Assembly: GCF_963924675.1 (NCBI RefSeq)
Contig: NC_089227.1
Span: forward strand, 46,928,080-46,992,079
Direction: 5' to 3'
Length of the DNA stretch: 64,000 nt
Source: Phocoena phocoena
Taxonomy: Eukaryota > Chordata > Mammalia > Artiodactyla > Phocoenidae
Position numbers and translations under genes: made by a program. The notes below the pieces were generated by a model, which worked only from the letters and a program-made list of their open reading frames with translations, ran no database searches and was not told the origin of the DNA. Of this stretch, positions 23,727 to 36,316 are shown in pieces (within the stretch, counting starts at the first letter, position 1; each line of letters begins with the position of its first letter).

Positions 23727-25927
23727 AAAAGAATCCTCAAGTCAAATTCTAACACTTCTCTGGTCATAATATACCTAGGAAAATTCATTTAATTTATATC
23801 TGTGTCCATAGCTGTTTTGTTCGTTTAAATTATAGCCCGCAGTCTGAGCCGGGGGAGGAACAAAAATTGATGGGAGAAGAAATCAAGTTTAATGCAGTAA
23901 ACCTCACAGTTCCACCAGAGACTAGGGGAAGTCTTCTCTCCGTGACATGACAACAATGCCTCAACAACTGTCCCAGGGTCACTCAGCAGTGTGGTCAGCT
24001 AGGAACAGAGCTGCCAGTCCTGCCTTTCTGTCCACTCCCCTCACCAGCAGCCCACATTCTCTCCTGTGTTCCCATCACTCCTCACAGCGAGGGTGGGGAT
24101 GATGAGGTCAGCAGGCACCTCACACCAAACCGAGCACTGGATGGCTAAAGCTGTAGCTGCAATCTCACCTGTAACCTTTATAGAATCTTAATGAGAAGCG
24201 AAGCCACACATGGGGGGAAAAGTCAGCTGAGGATTTTAAACACCGGCACAAATGAGGTTCCTTCACTTCACATTCTGCTTCCCCCCGCCCCCGAAATCAG
24301 GAGAGCTTCAGGTCTGTGTCAGTTTCAGGTCATTGTCAGATAATCCTCAAAAAGCCAATGCCAAGTACAAAGAAACCAAATCAGGAAAAAAAATAAAAAC
24401 CTCTGACCAAGCCAAGCCTCTAAATATAGCTTTTCCACTTACCTCAATGCAGATAATTCTAAGATATATATTTCTGATTCTATTCATTGCATTTAAAAGA
24501 GAAAGACCACACCAGGGTAAGCAATGCAGGGTGGTCAGACACATAATCTAATGACAGTGTGTGGAAGCCACTACAGAAGACAGCAGGAGCGCTGCCAGAT
24601 GGTGCGGTGGGGCTGAGTGGCTGATTTCTATGCAGAGTTGCCGATGTTTTCCAAGTACGGATGGCTCTCATTGAAATGAAAATAGAAAATGCAGGACCAG
24701 AGCCCACACTAAACATTCAGTTTAGTAAAGACAGAAAACTGCCCACGAAAGTGGAAGGCACTTGGCCTTGCTATATTCTCAGTAGAGAGAGAGGAGCCTT
24801 CCTCCTGCAATCTTTTTACCGTTAGGCTAAAAGCCTGTCAGTCTTTGCAAAGGAAAACGGAACTGATAGCTGCGTCTTGTGCATTTGTTTTCTAGGGCCT
24901 GAAACGATGCTTTTCTGAGCCATAGGATTTGTTTGCAACTATACACTTGGCGAAAAATATGAAGAATCAAGAGGTCAGCAAGAAATGGCTAGCTAATGTG
25001 ATTCTTCCAAAATGATAAAAGTACAGTCATCATAAGTCACCCGTAGCTCCTCACCTCCAGTCCTCTTTCTTCCTAAGAAAACGAATTTTGAAATTATTGG
25101 AACATCATAGGGGAATGTGGCAGCACATTCATTCTACCCAATTTCAGTGAGATAACGTCTGGAAAGGACCAATTGTAGTAAATAAGCTTCACCAACGAAC
25201 AGGAAGGATACAAGAAGAAAAGTGATGGGCCAGTGAGCGGCGGTTTTGGTTTTTCTCGTGTCTATCTTAATTCCGTGGGCTCTCCAAGTTCCCCCCTGCA
25301 CTACCATGGTTAGTGCACGGTAACCAAACTGCTCTTACTACTTTTTCCCTCCACCTCACCAACATCCACTAAGTCACCTACACCTTCCCTGGCTGCCTAA
25401 GTTACCCCTGCTTTGGTCTCCCAACAGCTCAGTCATACTCGGTATCACGGCACTTTTGTTTTCTTTTGGCAGCCACTGATGTTTACCTGGAGGTGATCCG
25501 AACTTCACGGAGATCAACTACAGCAAGGTGTGTCATTATCCCAAAAGAAATGGCACTGTCCAATGCACGTTGTGTCGTGTTCAATGGGGTCTTGAGTCCA
25601 CTCCTGGAAAAACAACTGAGTCTTCTGACCACCACAGAAGCAGATCCCACCAATAAGTGAGCTCAAGGAAATAAGTATGTGTGGGAGGAGGGGTGGGGCG
25701 TGGACGTCTCCACCTCCTCCAGGTGAGGTGAAGCGGGAAGGGGCAGGGAGTTGGTAGGAAATTTCTCAAATAGGGTCAGGTGGGAGGGCATCAGAGTAAC
25801 AAAGGCAAAAAACACCACTCTAGTTTGGGCCAAAGGGGAAAAAGGAATGATGGCCATACTTCCAAATAAAGAAGCCAACTAGGTTCATCACCTATCATCT
25901 CCTTTCTTCATCTCTCCTCTACATTCC

Positions 25928-26085
25928 AGTGGTTTTCAACTATTGCTGCATCTTCAACTCACTTGGGAGCTTTGTAAAAATGACCAGACTGTGCCCCAGA
26001 TTAATTAAATCTCAATCTCTGGATGAAACGCAGGCATCAGGAGGTCTTAAAGTCGCCCAGGTGATTGCAATGATCAAGTAAGATG
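25928..26085. mobile_element. MER5A-like hAT-Charlie fossil
   Basis: 'ccagtggttttcaactattg', 'cacttgggagctttgtaaaa' and 'gcccaggtgattgcaatgat' follow MER5A from its left terminal repeat to near the right end. Confidence 0.75.
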
Positions 26086-26189
26086 GAAAACACATCTCTG
26101 TTCCATTTTTCTCTCTCTTCACTTCTCCCCAGACCCCCATGCCACACACCTGCGTGGTGTTAACTGGCTGAATTCCTGACTAGTGCAGC

Positions 26190-26330
26190 AGGAGGCAATA
26201 CTCAGGCTTCAGAGTAAATATGAGCTGACTTCAATCCTGGCTTTGCCATTTACGGGCACCTGCCTGGGTTCATGGCCTCTCTGAGCCACAGTTTCTCATC
26301 TGGGGAGTAATGGGAGCTTACCACGATGAA
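26190..26330 (+). mobile_element. MIR SINE fossil
   Basis: 'caatcctggctttgccattt' and 'tctctgagccacagtttctc' match the MIR core and downstream region. Confidence 0.7.
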
Positions 26331-26579
26331 TGTAGATTCTTAAAACATGTTAATGTCTTTTTTATTTTCAGAGATCAATGTCACAGCGACATTCCCCATG
26401 TCCTCAAACTATTGTTTTTTTCTCACCTCTTAGGAAAGCTCCCACTCAAGGTCTAATAATTTCAAAGTTGATCACTCCAGGTATATTTGCTTATCAGCCC
26501 AAAATGATCTGAAATCAGTAGGACTTTAGGAGTTGTGAAAGGTATTAGTTTCCTGGATTGCTCTGAGGTGAAATCCAGG

Positions 26580-26710
26580 TATGATGGATAATTTTATGTG
26601 TCAACTTGGCTAGGCTACAGTCCCTAGTTTTTTGGTCAAATACAAGTCTAAATGTAGGTGTGAAGGTATTTAGATGTGATTAACATTTAGATCAGTAGAC
26701 TGTTCCTTTG
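26580..26710 (+). repeat. Ancient mammalian repeat, probably LTR-derived
   Basis: 'ttatgtgtcaacttggctag' and 'ttagatgtgattaacattta' belong to a familiar mammal-wide repeat. I cannot name the subfamily with certainty; the 3' part is missing. Confidence 0.45.
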
Positions 26711-28641
26711 CACATGTCACTTAACCCCAAAGTTTAAAAGTATTAGAATTCTCCCCTTTCTCAGTGAGAATGCTAGTAGAGTTTAGAACCCCCAGCTGCT
26801 TCTGGTCACCAGATGAAGTGAAGATAATAGTAGGAATCTGGGGAATACAGAGATAGTTTAGTCAGCATCTTTTGTTAGAATATTCAGAGTACTTCTGACT
26901 TTAAAAAAAAAAAAAATCAAGGGTGTATCTTCTAAAACACATATATTGGAGCATTTAAGGGGGCAACTAAAAATAAGGTTAAATGCATTTTGGTGAAGCT
27001 TTTAGTAAATGATCCCAAAGATACCAGGAGATGAAAGAATGCTCCTTTCAGTCAATACTTGTGTTAACCATTGTGTGATAAAACAGATAGTTTGAAAATT
27101 CCAGTTAATTCCGAAGACTTTTGGAATTTGCCTCTTCACTCAGCATTATTAGTTCCTACTGACCTGCTGCTGTGCGGTGTTGTGAATATTAAGCACATTA
27201 TCAAACTGTTATTACCACAGGCTACCTTTCGTCAGTTAATATAATAAAATATTTAAATTATGATAAACATTATGTACTTCGACCAAAACAATATAGTGTC
27301 ACTTCTTAAATTTAAAAAAATTCAATATATGCTTTATACAATATCAAAATAGCTTAAATGGCACTGTTTTTCAAAAAATGTGCTTCTGCTTATCCCATAA
27401 TCCTTTTAGTATTTTCTTGGTAATTCAGCAAAACTCTTTAAACTGAACAAAATTAGGATTTTGTGCTTCTATGTTTACAGAAAGAGCATATCAGACTGAC
27501 AAATTTGATAATCTAAAATAAAAAGAAAGAAAAAACTGTTCTTATTTCAAAGGTTCAAAAAATAAAGGTTATTTACTATGCAGACCAGGACTTCTTGTTT
27601 TTAAGATAGCAAATTAGAAAAACATGGTAAGAGTTAGAGGTTACTCAATCAGGTTGAAGCTGGGACTTTTACTCCAGCAGCTCTTGTTCCCCAAATTATA
27701 TCTGATAATGTTCTAAAGTCTAAACATATTTTAGTTCAAAAAGATACTCAGCTCTTAGATATAAAATGGCACTAAGCTTCCAAATATCAACAGGTTTACC
27801 CACCCTCTTCAACTAATGTATCTGTTTTCAGAGTAATCTGCCACTCAGGACCTCTGAATCATAATATTTGAGGAACTGAAACTTTGAGCTAAACTGTTTG
27901 TTTGCATTTTCCTGTGCGTAATCACAGGAGAGGGGCATTAATAAAGGGGTTGGAGTATTGGCCACTACCAAGGCCTATTATTTCAGCAGACTCATGGCAA
28001 CAGGGCAAAGCTGAGTGTGTGCAACTGTGACATAATTTCAGCCTGTATTGTGTTGAATGGAAGAGAAGACCAATGTGTCCGCAGATACAAGCAGTAAAAT
28101 ATCCCAGAGTAGTTGCAAACCGGAAACAGTATCTATATTTCTCAACAATTCAAGAAAGATAGTGATAAACCTTACCTTAAACTGGCTACAGAAGTATTAT
28201 TACCTGTAAAGCAAGATGGCGCCCGTAAACTTAAAACTGGCAAAATCCCATTGAATTGCATTTCAGAGAGAGGAGGGAACTTGAAATGGTACTGTTTTGA
28301 GGGTGTCCACGAGGGTGGGCAAGCATATGTTCCTGCTAAGCAGAGGAAGTGGTACACCCGGATTTCTTCCGAAGTGTGAGGTCTTTATAAACTCATCCTC
28401 GTGGGGGCTGTTTTAAATGGAAAGAAAATGACACACAGTCCCCAACTAGGCTTCTGAACTGTTTGGAGAGGGTTGCCACTTTCCCCAGACATTAGGTTAC
28501 TGTGGGGGAATTTTCCAAAGTTGTCAACAATTCCATTTTTAAACTCAGTTCTTCCTCTCCACATAAAACAGATGCGAGGCAGTATGAACTATATTTGGTC
28601 TAGCAGGAGATATAAGTTTTTTTTACATTGCTGACTCCTAC

Positions 28642-28767
28642 CTGACAGTGGAAGACGTATTCTGGTGTGGTTTTCTTAAACTTCATGTTCCAAACCAAGG
28701 CCACTCCATCTGGTTCATGGGGAGCATCTTCGTTGTTGTTGTAGGAAGCGACCATCAGCTCGGGGTA
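28642..28767 (-). CDS. DYNC1I1: DYNC1I1 internal exon: first WD40 blade
   Basis: This 126 bp exon is exactly 42 codons in phase 0. The acceptor is tccatccag and the donor CAG/gtagga. The translation opens [20 protein letters not shown] and continues [22 protein letters not shown], about residues 299-340. The [15 protein letters not shown] loop and the GVALVWN strand ending in the WD-type Trp-Asn form the first recognisable WD40 blade. KFKK rather than KYKK points to isoform 1. Because it is a symmetric exon, skipping it would keep the frame but remove most of a propeller blade. The next exon toward the 3' end was not seen in the remaining 28.6 kb. Confidence 0.96.
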
Positions 28768-28914
28768 CTGGATGGAAGAGGTCACAAGGATGGCTTATGC
28801 CAAGACGACGACACAAGGAAAACATTCTTATTCCAACAGACACATGCTATATTACATACTTTAAATGGCACTTTCTTTTTAAGCTGTGGCATACTTAATA
28901 CCAACTTCACGTCT

Positions 28915-30213
28915 CAACCCACTGCAATCTGGTTTCTACTCCCAACAAACGTTCCACGTGTGCTGCCATAGTCACCAATGACTACTAAACTGCATGCTCT
29001 GCTGGACCTCTCTGGGTTATGTGACATTTGGGCTACTCCCTCCTTTCTCCTATGTTGGCTTCCATGACATCTTTCTCTCCTGATCTTCTTCCAAACCACT
29101 CTTTTCAGTCCCTACAGTTTCTTCTATTACCTATATTCCAAGGGGGGCTGTTTTCTGCCCTTATTTGTCTCTATCGACACACTGTCCCTGCGTGAACTCA
29201 TCAATAGCTTTAATAAGCATTAATACATTGACAATGTTCAAATCTTTACCTCTAGGCTTGATTTCTCTCTGAGGTGCAGATTTTACAGCTACTGGGGATT
29301 TCTCAAGGCTGTCCATAGACACGTCAGATGCAGTGCCTAGGAAAGCGAGCTTGTTGCCTTCTACAAAAACCTACTGCTCTTTCAACATTCCCTCTTCCAA
29401 CATTCATCCCTTTAGTGCTTTGCACTGACATTACCTAGCTGTCCAGGCCAGACACTCCAAGTTCATTTTTTACTCCTCCCTCTTTCTCATCTTCATATAC
29501 TGTGTTTCACTACTTCCTCAATGGTAATTCAAATGCATGTTTTCTTTCTATCCTTAAGATCAGAGGGCTCCTAAATGAATTTCTTGTCTGGATGAAGACA
29601 ACAGTTTTTTAAATGGCTTCCTGCTTCCAGACTTGCCATGCCCTACCCTCACCTACTCCACTCTTCATCCTTTGTCAATATGATTTTACAAAACATACAT
29701 TTGGCTAAGTCACTCCTCTGCTTAAAATACTTTAATGGCTCATCATTACTTTCAAGATAAAATCCAGGTCATATAGAATCCTTCATCATCTGTTATTTTC
29801 TACTTTCTCGACTTAATCTCTTACAACCTTCCCTCCCTCCTCCCAACCCCACTCTATGACCCAGCCTCACTGGGCTAGTTCTGAGGTTCATAGGTACAGC
29901 CTCTGTACCATGAGTCTGATACTCACTCTCACTGGAATGTCTCTTCTGTGTTGGTTACATCGTTAACACCAAGTCCTCCAGACAATCCTATCTAACTATC
30001 CACCACCCCTCCTTGCCTCTCATCAGCTCCCTTAGCAATTATGTGTGTCCCCCTATTAAAGCCCCTGTCAAACTGTATTATGGCTTCTCCTGGTCTATGT
30101 CTGTTACTAGATTGTAAGCTCTTTGAGTATAGGGACTTGTTTTTATTGACCTCTGAATCCAGAGTATAGTAAGTCCTAGCACAATAAACTTGTGCAAAAT
30201 CTGTTGAATTACA
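28915..30213 (+). mobile_element. Long L2 LINE fossil (~1.3 kb), plus orientation
   Basis: It starts at 'cccactgcaatctggtttct', passes through 'agtcaccaatgactactaaa' (L2 reverse-transcriptase region), 'taagtcactcctctgcttaa' and 'aatggctcatcattactttc', and closes with the L2 3' end 'actagattgtaagctctttg' and 'caaaatctgttgaatta'. All coding content is destroyed. It lies 150 bp from the splice acceptor of the 28767 exon, antisense to the gene. Confidence 0.8.
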
Positions 30214-31504
30214 AATGCTCTTTCTTACGTCAGTAACCCTGTGCTCAGCGGCAAGACCTTACCTTTAATCCTTTGTTGTTAAATAACACCAACAGTTAAA
30301 AGCTGAAGTAAAAGAAACACAAGTAGTAAAGTAACAAAGAGGACTCTACAGTGAGTAGAAATACCTACTCACCATACCTGAACTCTATGCTGAGTGTTAT
30401 AAATAAACTGAGGCTGAATCTCATGGCAGGTATTTAGGAGTTAGAGTACATTTCATGAAAATGTCATTCCTACCTGGGATTCCCATAAGGCAGCTCCGTT
30501 AAAAATAGCATCAGGATTATAGCAGATCATATCAGTCTCTGCTCACAGGTAATTTTTCCCTTCTTTTTCACTACACTGCATATATTTAACATAAGATTGT
30601 CTGTATAAATTTGAACATCAACTTTTTTTCTATCAAAAATAATTAAACCTAAGTCTTCTATGTGATTGTAGTCATTCTTTGAGCTCCCTCAACTTAAGAA
30701 AGCTGCAGAGAGTTACAACTCGCCAGTTGGTACAGAGAAAGTATAAGCCTACAACGACACACACGTATGTGGCCACCAGGGGAAAGTAATCATTCTTTAT
30801 TAGAAAACACTCCTCAGCGGATGAATCAAAGGCCTGTTAAGAAAGGCCTTTGATTCAAAGCCCATTCAAAGAAACTAACATCCAGATAAACACAGAAGTC
30901 TCCAGACTGTCCATCTGAAGTTTAACTATGTCACATGTGAAAAGGCAACTCTATAAACATCAACACCACTACCATAGTGGCCAATGGACAGCCAGATGTG
31001 TCTGGAATAATATCCCACAGCTCCACATCTGGGTCTCATCGCTGGCTCCCACTTGCAGTTCTTCTTTTTTCATTAAAAAAATATTTTACATTATTGCGTT
31101 TAAAACTCCTTTAGAAAACAGGGAGAATTTCTGTAAAATACCAGTGAAATGCTTTTGGTGAAATATCTATAACTAGGATCAAAAGGCCTAAAGATACTGA
31201 TTAACTCTTATCTCTTGAAAGTGTTTGTGATTTCAAAGTCTCCTCTAGTATGTTTGTTTGAACATGACTAATCATATTTTCTTATTTTCCAATAAAAAGT
31301 AGTAAATCTCTGCACGACTATTTAAACTTTAAAGGTTAAAATTATTATCTTAAAGAGAATATTAACTACTAGGAAGTTTGTGACTGCTCACGGGGCTGAA
31401 TTATCTAATATTTAACCTAGGAGAATTTTACCCGGAAATTACCAGATCTGCTCTCAAGCTGCTTTTTCTTATAAAGAAATAAAATCTGACATTTATTGGC
31501 GAGG

Positions 31505-31690
31505 AAGGAACCAACATGTTTTAAGCGCCATTATGTGCCAGACACTGGGCTGTGGAACATGTTCACTCATTTGATCCTTACAATTCTCTAAAGTAAGCAA
31601 TGGTTTTCCTACTTCTACAGACAAAGAAGCCAAGGGTCCCCGGGTAAGGAACTTGTTCCAAGTTAAGTTGCTAATAAATGATAAAGTGAG
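31505..31690 (+). repeat. Ancient mammalian interspersed repeat fragment
   Basis: 'cgccattatgtgccagacac', 'catttgatccttacaattct' and 'agacaaagaagccaagggtc' show the same mammal-wide motif order as at 2785. Confidence 0.5.
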
Positions 31691-32128
31691 GCCCTGCTTG
31701 AAGTCTATTTGGTTTCAAAGACCATGTCCCTTCCAGCCCACTGTGGCATGCGTCAAGTGCCCCCTCCCCCCATGCATATGAGAGGCACTGGTGCCAGGTA
31801 AAATGTGGGACACGAATTTCAACAGTAACATGCTTTGCTTCATAGGAGCTCATCACTTAGCAGAGGGAGGTGAGACACATGTATGAATAACAACAACACA
31901 AATATGAAAGCAGAACATGCTAAGATGGAGATACAAAAGGAGGTCTATCAAAGCACAGAGGAGAAAATAACTACTTTAGTTGGAACGGGGTATGGTAGGG
32001 AGAGATATTGGAAAGGACTTCTGAGAAGAAATGAGACTTGATTGGGCCCTGTTAAATGGCTAGGTGATTAGGAGAGAAGTGAGAGGAGAGTATAGACGAG
32101 GGTAAATATTGTAGAGTCAGGTAAATAT

Positions 32129-32512
32129 TGATGCGGGAAATCTCTCTTGGGTGTCTGCCTGGTTCACAGTGATTCTCCCAATCTTTGGAGATTACCTCAA
32201 TACACAGGTGTCTAACTTCCCAGGGACAATTAATTCATTGCAGGGTTCATACCTGACCCAGCTGGGGCAATCGCATTCTCTAACTTGGCTACTGTAACTT
32301 TTGAGCTGAGACACAGAACCCATGGGCTGGCAAATGAGTCAGCTTACGACAGCATCTTATTGGTGAAGCCTCTCAAGCTGCTCAGATTTATACTCCTGAG
32401 TCCCCGTTCATCATCTCTTCCGTGGATTCCCTGAGCACCCTAGTAGCTCTCGAATAAATTTCCCTTTTTCCTTAAAGTAGCCAGGGGTAAAGTTTTCTTG
32501 ACTAATGCAGTG
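32129..32512 (+). mobile_element. Probable solo LTR, family uncertain
   Basis: A ~380 bp block interrupts surrounding L2-like DNA. It contains a poly-A signal AATAAA at 32453-32458 followed by 'tttccctttttccttaaagt' and ends near 'gactaatgca', as retroviral LTRs do. No flanking repeat or retroviral coding region was identified. Confidence 0.45.
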
Positions 32513-32704
32513 GAGAACATATTCAGGAGACAGCAGGTTATAGCACCTGGCTGGGAGGCAGGTGATAGGAAGAGATGAAAAAGATAAAAGGGCTGCAGAT
32601 GCCTCAGGGCATCCTCACAGAAGTCACTGAGTACAGGCTGATGATTTTAGACTTCACTCTGGGAGTCATACACTCCAACTACTACTACTACTAATTCTAC
32701 CACT

Positions 32705-32900
32705 ACTTTAACATTTATTCAATATTTTTTATATACTAGACAGTTTTAAAACTCCAAGTGTTTTAAATACATTTACTCATTTAATACAATAAGCATGTGA
32801 GCTAGGTACAATTATCATTTTATGAGTGAGGAAACTTAAGCCAAGAAAAGTCAGGTAATTTGCTCAAGGTGACACTGAGAGCAAATAAGTAATCTTTACA
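32705..32900 (+). repeat. Ancient mammalian interspersed repeat fragment
   Basis: 'acatttactcatttaataca', 'tatgagtgaggaaacttaag' and 'taatttgctcaaggtgacac' follow the common motif seen at 2785 and 31505. Confidence 0.5.
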
Positions 32901-33121
32901 AATAGTAAACTGGAAAAGTACTTACAATGACTCAACAGTGTAGAGAATTGAGGCAGGGAGACCAGTTAGGAAGCTATTTCCTAATATAAGCACAAAGTGG
33001 AGGCCATGACATAAAGTAGGTATCAACTCCACATGTAAGTGGATTTGAATTGATCACAGTGGGGGTCTTTTTACTACCGTAAATTTGATTGGGTTTTGCA
33101 ATTAAATGAGCTATCAAAAAT

Positions 33122-33372
33122 TACTTGAAGAGGGATGGGGGAAGAATGGAGTAGGAAGCTGGGGTTAGCAGATGTAAGCTATTATATAGAGAATGAATAA
33201 ACACCAAGGTTCTACTGTATAGCACAGGAAACTATATTCGATATCCTATGATAAACCATAATGAAAGAGAATATAAAAAGAATGTATATATATGTATAAT
33301 TGAATCACTTTGCTGTACAGCAGAAATTAACACAACATTGTAAATCAACTTTACTTCAATTAAAAAGAAAAA
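33122..33372 (+). mobile_element. L1 3' UTR end, plus orientation
   Basis: Same 3' end as the 4123 copy: 'gatgtaagctattatataga', 'tctactgtatagcacaggaa' and 'tttgctgtacagcagaaatt', then an A-rich tail. Severely 5'-truncated; no clear duplication seen. Confidence 0.88.
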
Positions 33373-34737
33373 CGACTTGGCTTTGTATCTTGGATGACTC
33401 CAAGGTTCGAGGATGCAACTTACATATGAGAGGAATATACATGGTGGGAGTGAGATCATAAGTCTGGTTTTGTATATGTCTGCCAAATCTGTCATGTGAT
33501 ATGTGGATAGTATTATTGACCCCCTGTGCTAAACGATATTCAATGAATAGCAAAGTTGACATAATTCCCCAAGCACCCAAATGTCTTCCAGGGAATAATG
33601 TTTGGTGGATATTTTGCAAATATCGCAAAGTTAAAGTGTTCTTGTTTAAGAAGTACAAGAGGTCACAGCAAAGCTATGCAGGAATCTTACAGTTTCTTCC
33701 TTTTTTCCCCTCTGTTCCATTCTGTTCCATTCATAATCATCCTAAGCATACATGCCTCTACTAGACGCTAAGACAATGCCTCTATCCTTTTCTTCTTTCT
33801 TAATATCACTGGATTGCATGTAGATTCACTCAGAAAGTCTCTTCATTCCATACGTATGTCAACCTGGTCCTTTGAACCCCAAAATTGTTATGATGTAAGG
33901 GCTCTAATTCCTGTTTCTTATGCTCCAAAGAAAATACATTTTTCAGAAATGCAAACCCCTTCCCCACAGTGTAGATGGCAGGTTACACAAAAATGGGGAA
34001 AAACAGATGCAGTCTCTCTATGGGGGAGTTTCTGCCCTTTCCAGTTTCACCTCCTGCAACAAAAACGACACACAAGATCCTGTGTGGAAACAAACCTATC
34101 TACAGGCAATAGGGCCCACCACACGCTGAGGCCAGGCAGGGACCAGCCCCACTGGTGAGCCCCCTGCTGCCTCCTCAGGGAGAGTTATCAGTGAAACCTG
34201 CCTTTGAGGAATGTGTCAGATAAGGTTCCTGTGTAATTTCCAGGCTCTGAACAAGTGAACAAGCCGAGCTAAGTGTCTCCTCAGCCTTGGATCTGCTTTC
34301 TGCACACACACCCGAGCGTGCTCACAGAGCACCCACGCACTGGCGGGAAGTGGCTGGGCACACCCTGCCTGTATTAGCCTCTGCACGACCATGCCCTGCG
34401 TGCTGTCTTGTTTGGATGTAAAAAGAGATTCAAGGGGAGAGATCACTTGCCCACTTTGTGGCTGCTGACAGTCTGGTTGCAGGGGTTTACATTCCTCTTC
34501 AGTGTTCCTGTTCTCAACATGACTAAATGGGGCTCTTCACATCACCTGCTTTACTGCTCTGCCTAGAACACACTCTTCTCCCCTCCATTTGTCTAATCCC
34601 AGTCTTCTAAGATGCCCTGTCCAACCAGAGACAGACTCCAACCTCCACTGAATCCTGAAAGCACTTGCTCTCGGCCCTACGTCACTCAGCCCTTAGAACC
34701 TCTTTCGGTTCCAGATTCATAAGCCCTTTGTGGGAGG

Positions 34738-34970
34738 CACTGGTAAAGAGCATATGCCTGAAAGTGCTGAAAGACTTGGGTTCAAAGCCCTGCTGTACCA
34801 CATCCTAGCTGAGGGACGGTTAGTAAGATACTTAGTTGCTCTGAGCCTCCATTTCTTCAGCTATAAAATTAAAATAGTAACAGTGGCTGCCTCACTTGAT
34901 GTTGTGAGGGTGAAATAAGACAATGCCTCCAGAGCAGCTGGCACAGTGCTTAGTATATAAGAAACACAAA
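34738..34970 (+). mobile_element. MIR SINE fossil
   Basis: Near full length: 'gacttgggttcaaagccctg', 'ctgagcctccatttcttcag' and 'agctggcacagtgcttagta' follow MIR from head to 3' end. Confidence 0.8.
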
Positions 34971-35104
34971 TTAAAAGCTAGCCATGATAATTATTCCCAA
35001 TAAAAGCACAGACTGTAAGAAAACAGAAACTGCACTGTGCATAAATGCCCAGTACTTATCATCCCTATTTCCCTCATTGCTATTACGTCATTGTCATTAC
35101 AGGA

Positions 35105-35232
35105 GGGGACGCAGCATGGTGATCAAGAATGTGAGCTCAGGAGTCAGACCACCTGAGTTCATATTCTGACCTCACCACAATTAGGCTGCGTACCTTTATG
35201 TGCATTATTTAACTACTCAGTGCTGGGTAAAT
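35105..35232 (+). mobile_element. MIR SINE fossil (5' part)
   Basis: 'atcaagaatgtgagctcagg' and 'agaccacctgagttcatatt' match the MIR head; the 3' half is missing. Confidence 0.7.
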
Positions 35233-35319
35233 TATACACTAACTGAGTAGGCCATTAAATTGGCTTTTGGTAAATCTGCCTGCTTTCACTATGAATGCTG
35301 CACTAGGGTGTTTAGATTT

Positions 35320-36110
35320 TTTTTTTCTTGCAGGCAATAGGGAGTTTTAATCCCGGGAGTGAAGTGATCAGATGTGCGTTTTTCGAAAGATTATTTGGCT
35401 AGATGTCTAGAGGGAAAACTATAGGTGGACAAGTTTGGATGTAGAAAGAACACAAGAAGGTTAGCAGTACTACAGGTGTAAGATGATGAATATATGAGCG
35501 GCGAAACGGACAGTCTTGGTGACAGACCGGGTCTGGGAGATAAGGGAGAGAAAGTTTCTAATGTTAATGACGCAAGTTTTGCTTTAGGTCCTTGGGTATA
35601 TTGTGATGGCTTTAACAGAGAATGGAGGAAGCAAAAAAGGATTTCAGACGTGTGGAAATAATGAGTTAGTGATTAGTTTGAGATTCTATGGGACACCTGA
35701 ATGGATCTGTCTGGTGTGTAAAGTGGAATTCAGGAGGGAGATTGGGCGGGGGATAGAAAAAGGCTGCCCACGTGGTGGTTGAATCCATAGCAGTGGAAGA
35801 GATCTCCCACAGAGAGCACGTCGAGAAGAGTAAAGGTTGAGGGCATGACCACGAGGACCATGAGGGTAGGAGAGGAAAAAGAAGTCTTGGAGGAGTTCGA
35901 GAACTGAAAGAGAGTCGAGCTGTGGAACTCAGTGGAAGGATAATATTTTTAGAAGTATGGGGAAGTCAACAAAGCTGGATGACAAAGAGAGGTCGGGGCA
36001 GATTAAGGCTTAAAAATATTCACATGGATTTGACAAGTAGGAAATCATTGGTGACTTTAGTGAGAGCAGTTTCATGGACAGAATGGCCTGGCTCTTCGTC
36101 TGGTCCCTAG
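35320..36110 (-). mobile_element. L2 LINE fossil, minus orientation
   Basis: 'caatagggagttttaatccc', 'ggagtgaagtgatcagatgt' and 'gaaagattatttggctagat' are recognisable as the reverse complement of the L2 3' region. Heavily diverged. Confidence 0.55.
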
Positions 36111-36316
36111 TAAGTACTCAATGTGTATGAATAAGAGAGTGCAAATTTTAAACTGAAACTTCAGTAAAATGAGAAAGAAAACCAATAGGCACAGAAAAAA
36201 ATTGCAGGTTAGTGAACACATCCAAAATAGTGGAGCAATTCTCTCTTATTTTTTTTAAAATACAAATGCCATGAGAACACAAGTCCAGTTTGTCCCATCC
36301 CAGCAACCATCCTTAC

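Larger units (their letters stand above)
1..28641 (-). other. DYNC1I1: DYNC1I1 intron (partial, 3' of the first-blade exon)
   Basis: I looked on the minus strand for the next expected propeller segments (for example GGTYSG, VLWDNR, FHPNL) and found no match with splice sites. The stretch is therefore read as one intron running off the window. It holds nine CHR SINEs, several L1 3' ends, MER5A copies, a MaLR LTR and minor L2/MIR fragments, listed separately. Between them 5740-8220, 12000-15400, 18000-19950, 20420-21550, 22600-23440, 23740-25900 and 26900-28640 show only AT-rich unique-looking DNA with short A or T runs. A short exon could have been missed. Confidence 0.7.
28768..36316 (-). other. 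DYNC1I1: DYNC1I1 intron (complete, 7.5 kb)
   Basis: Bounded by the donor of the 36317 exon and the acceptor of the 28767 exon. It contains a 1.3 kb L2, a younger L1 3' end, a probable LTR, two MIRs and antisense L2 fragments. 30220-31500 and 33370-34700 show no recognised repeat or coding signal. Confidence 0.9.

Noticed and set aside
25440..25500. Exon-like 'ttcttttggcag' followed by an open plus-strand stretch and a gtgatc donor-like site
   Set aside because: Only about 20 bases between the apparent sites, on the wrong strand for DYNC1I1, and no similarity to a known protein.
28600..28785. 61-codon minus frame including MTSSIQ before YPEL
   Set aside because: The first residues are intron read-through. 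The real exon starts at 28767 after the tccatccag acceptor.
32129..32512. Possible endogenous retrovirus
   Set aside because: Only an LTR-like block with a poly-A signal is visible. No gag, pol or env remnant flanks it, so no provirus is called.
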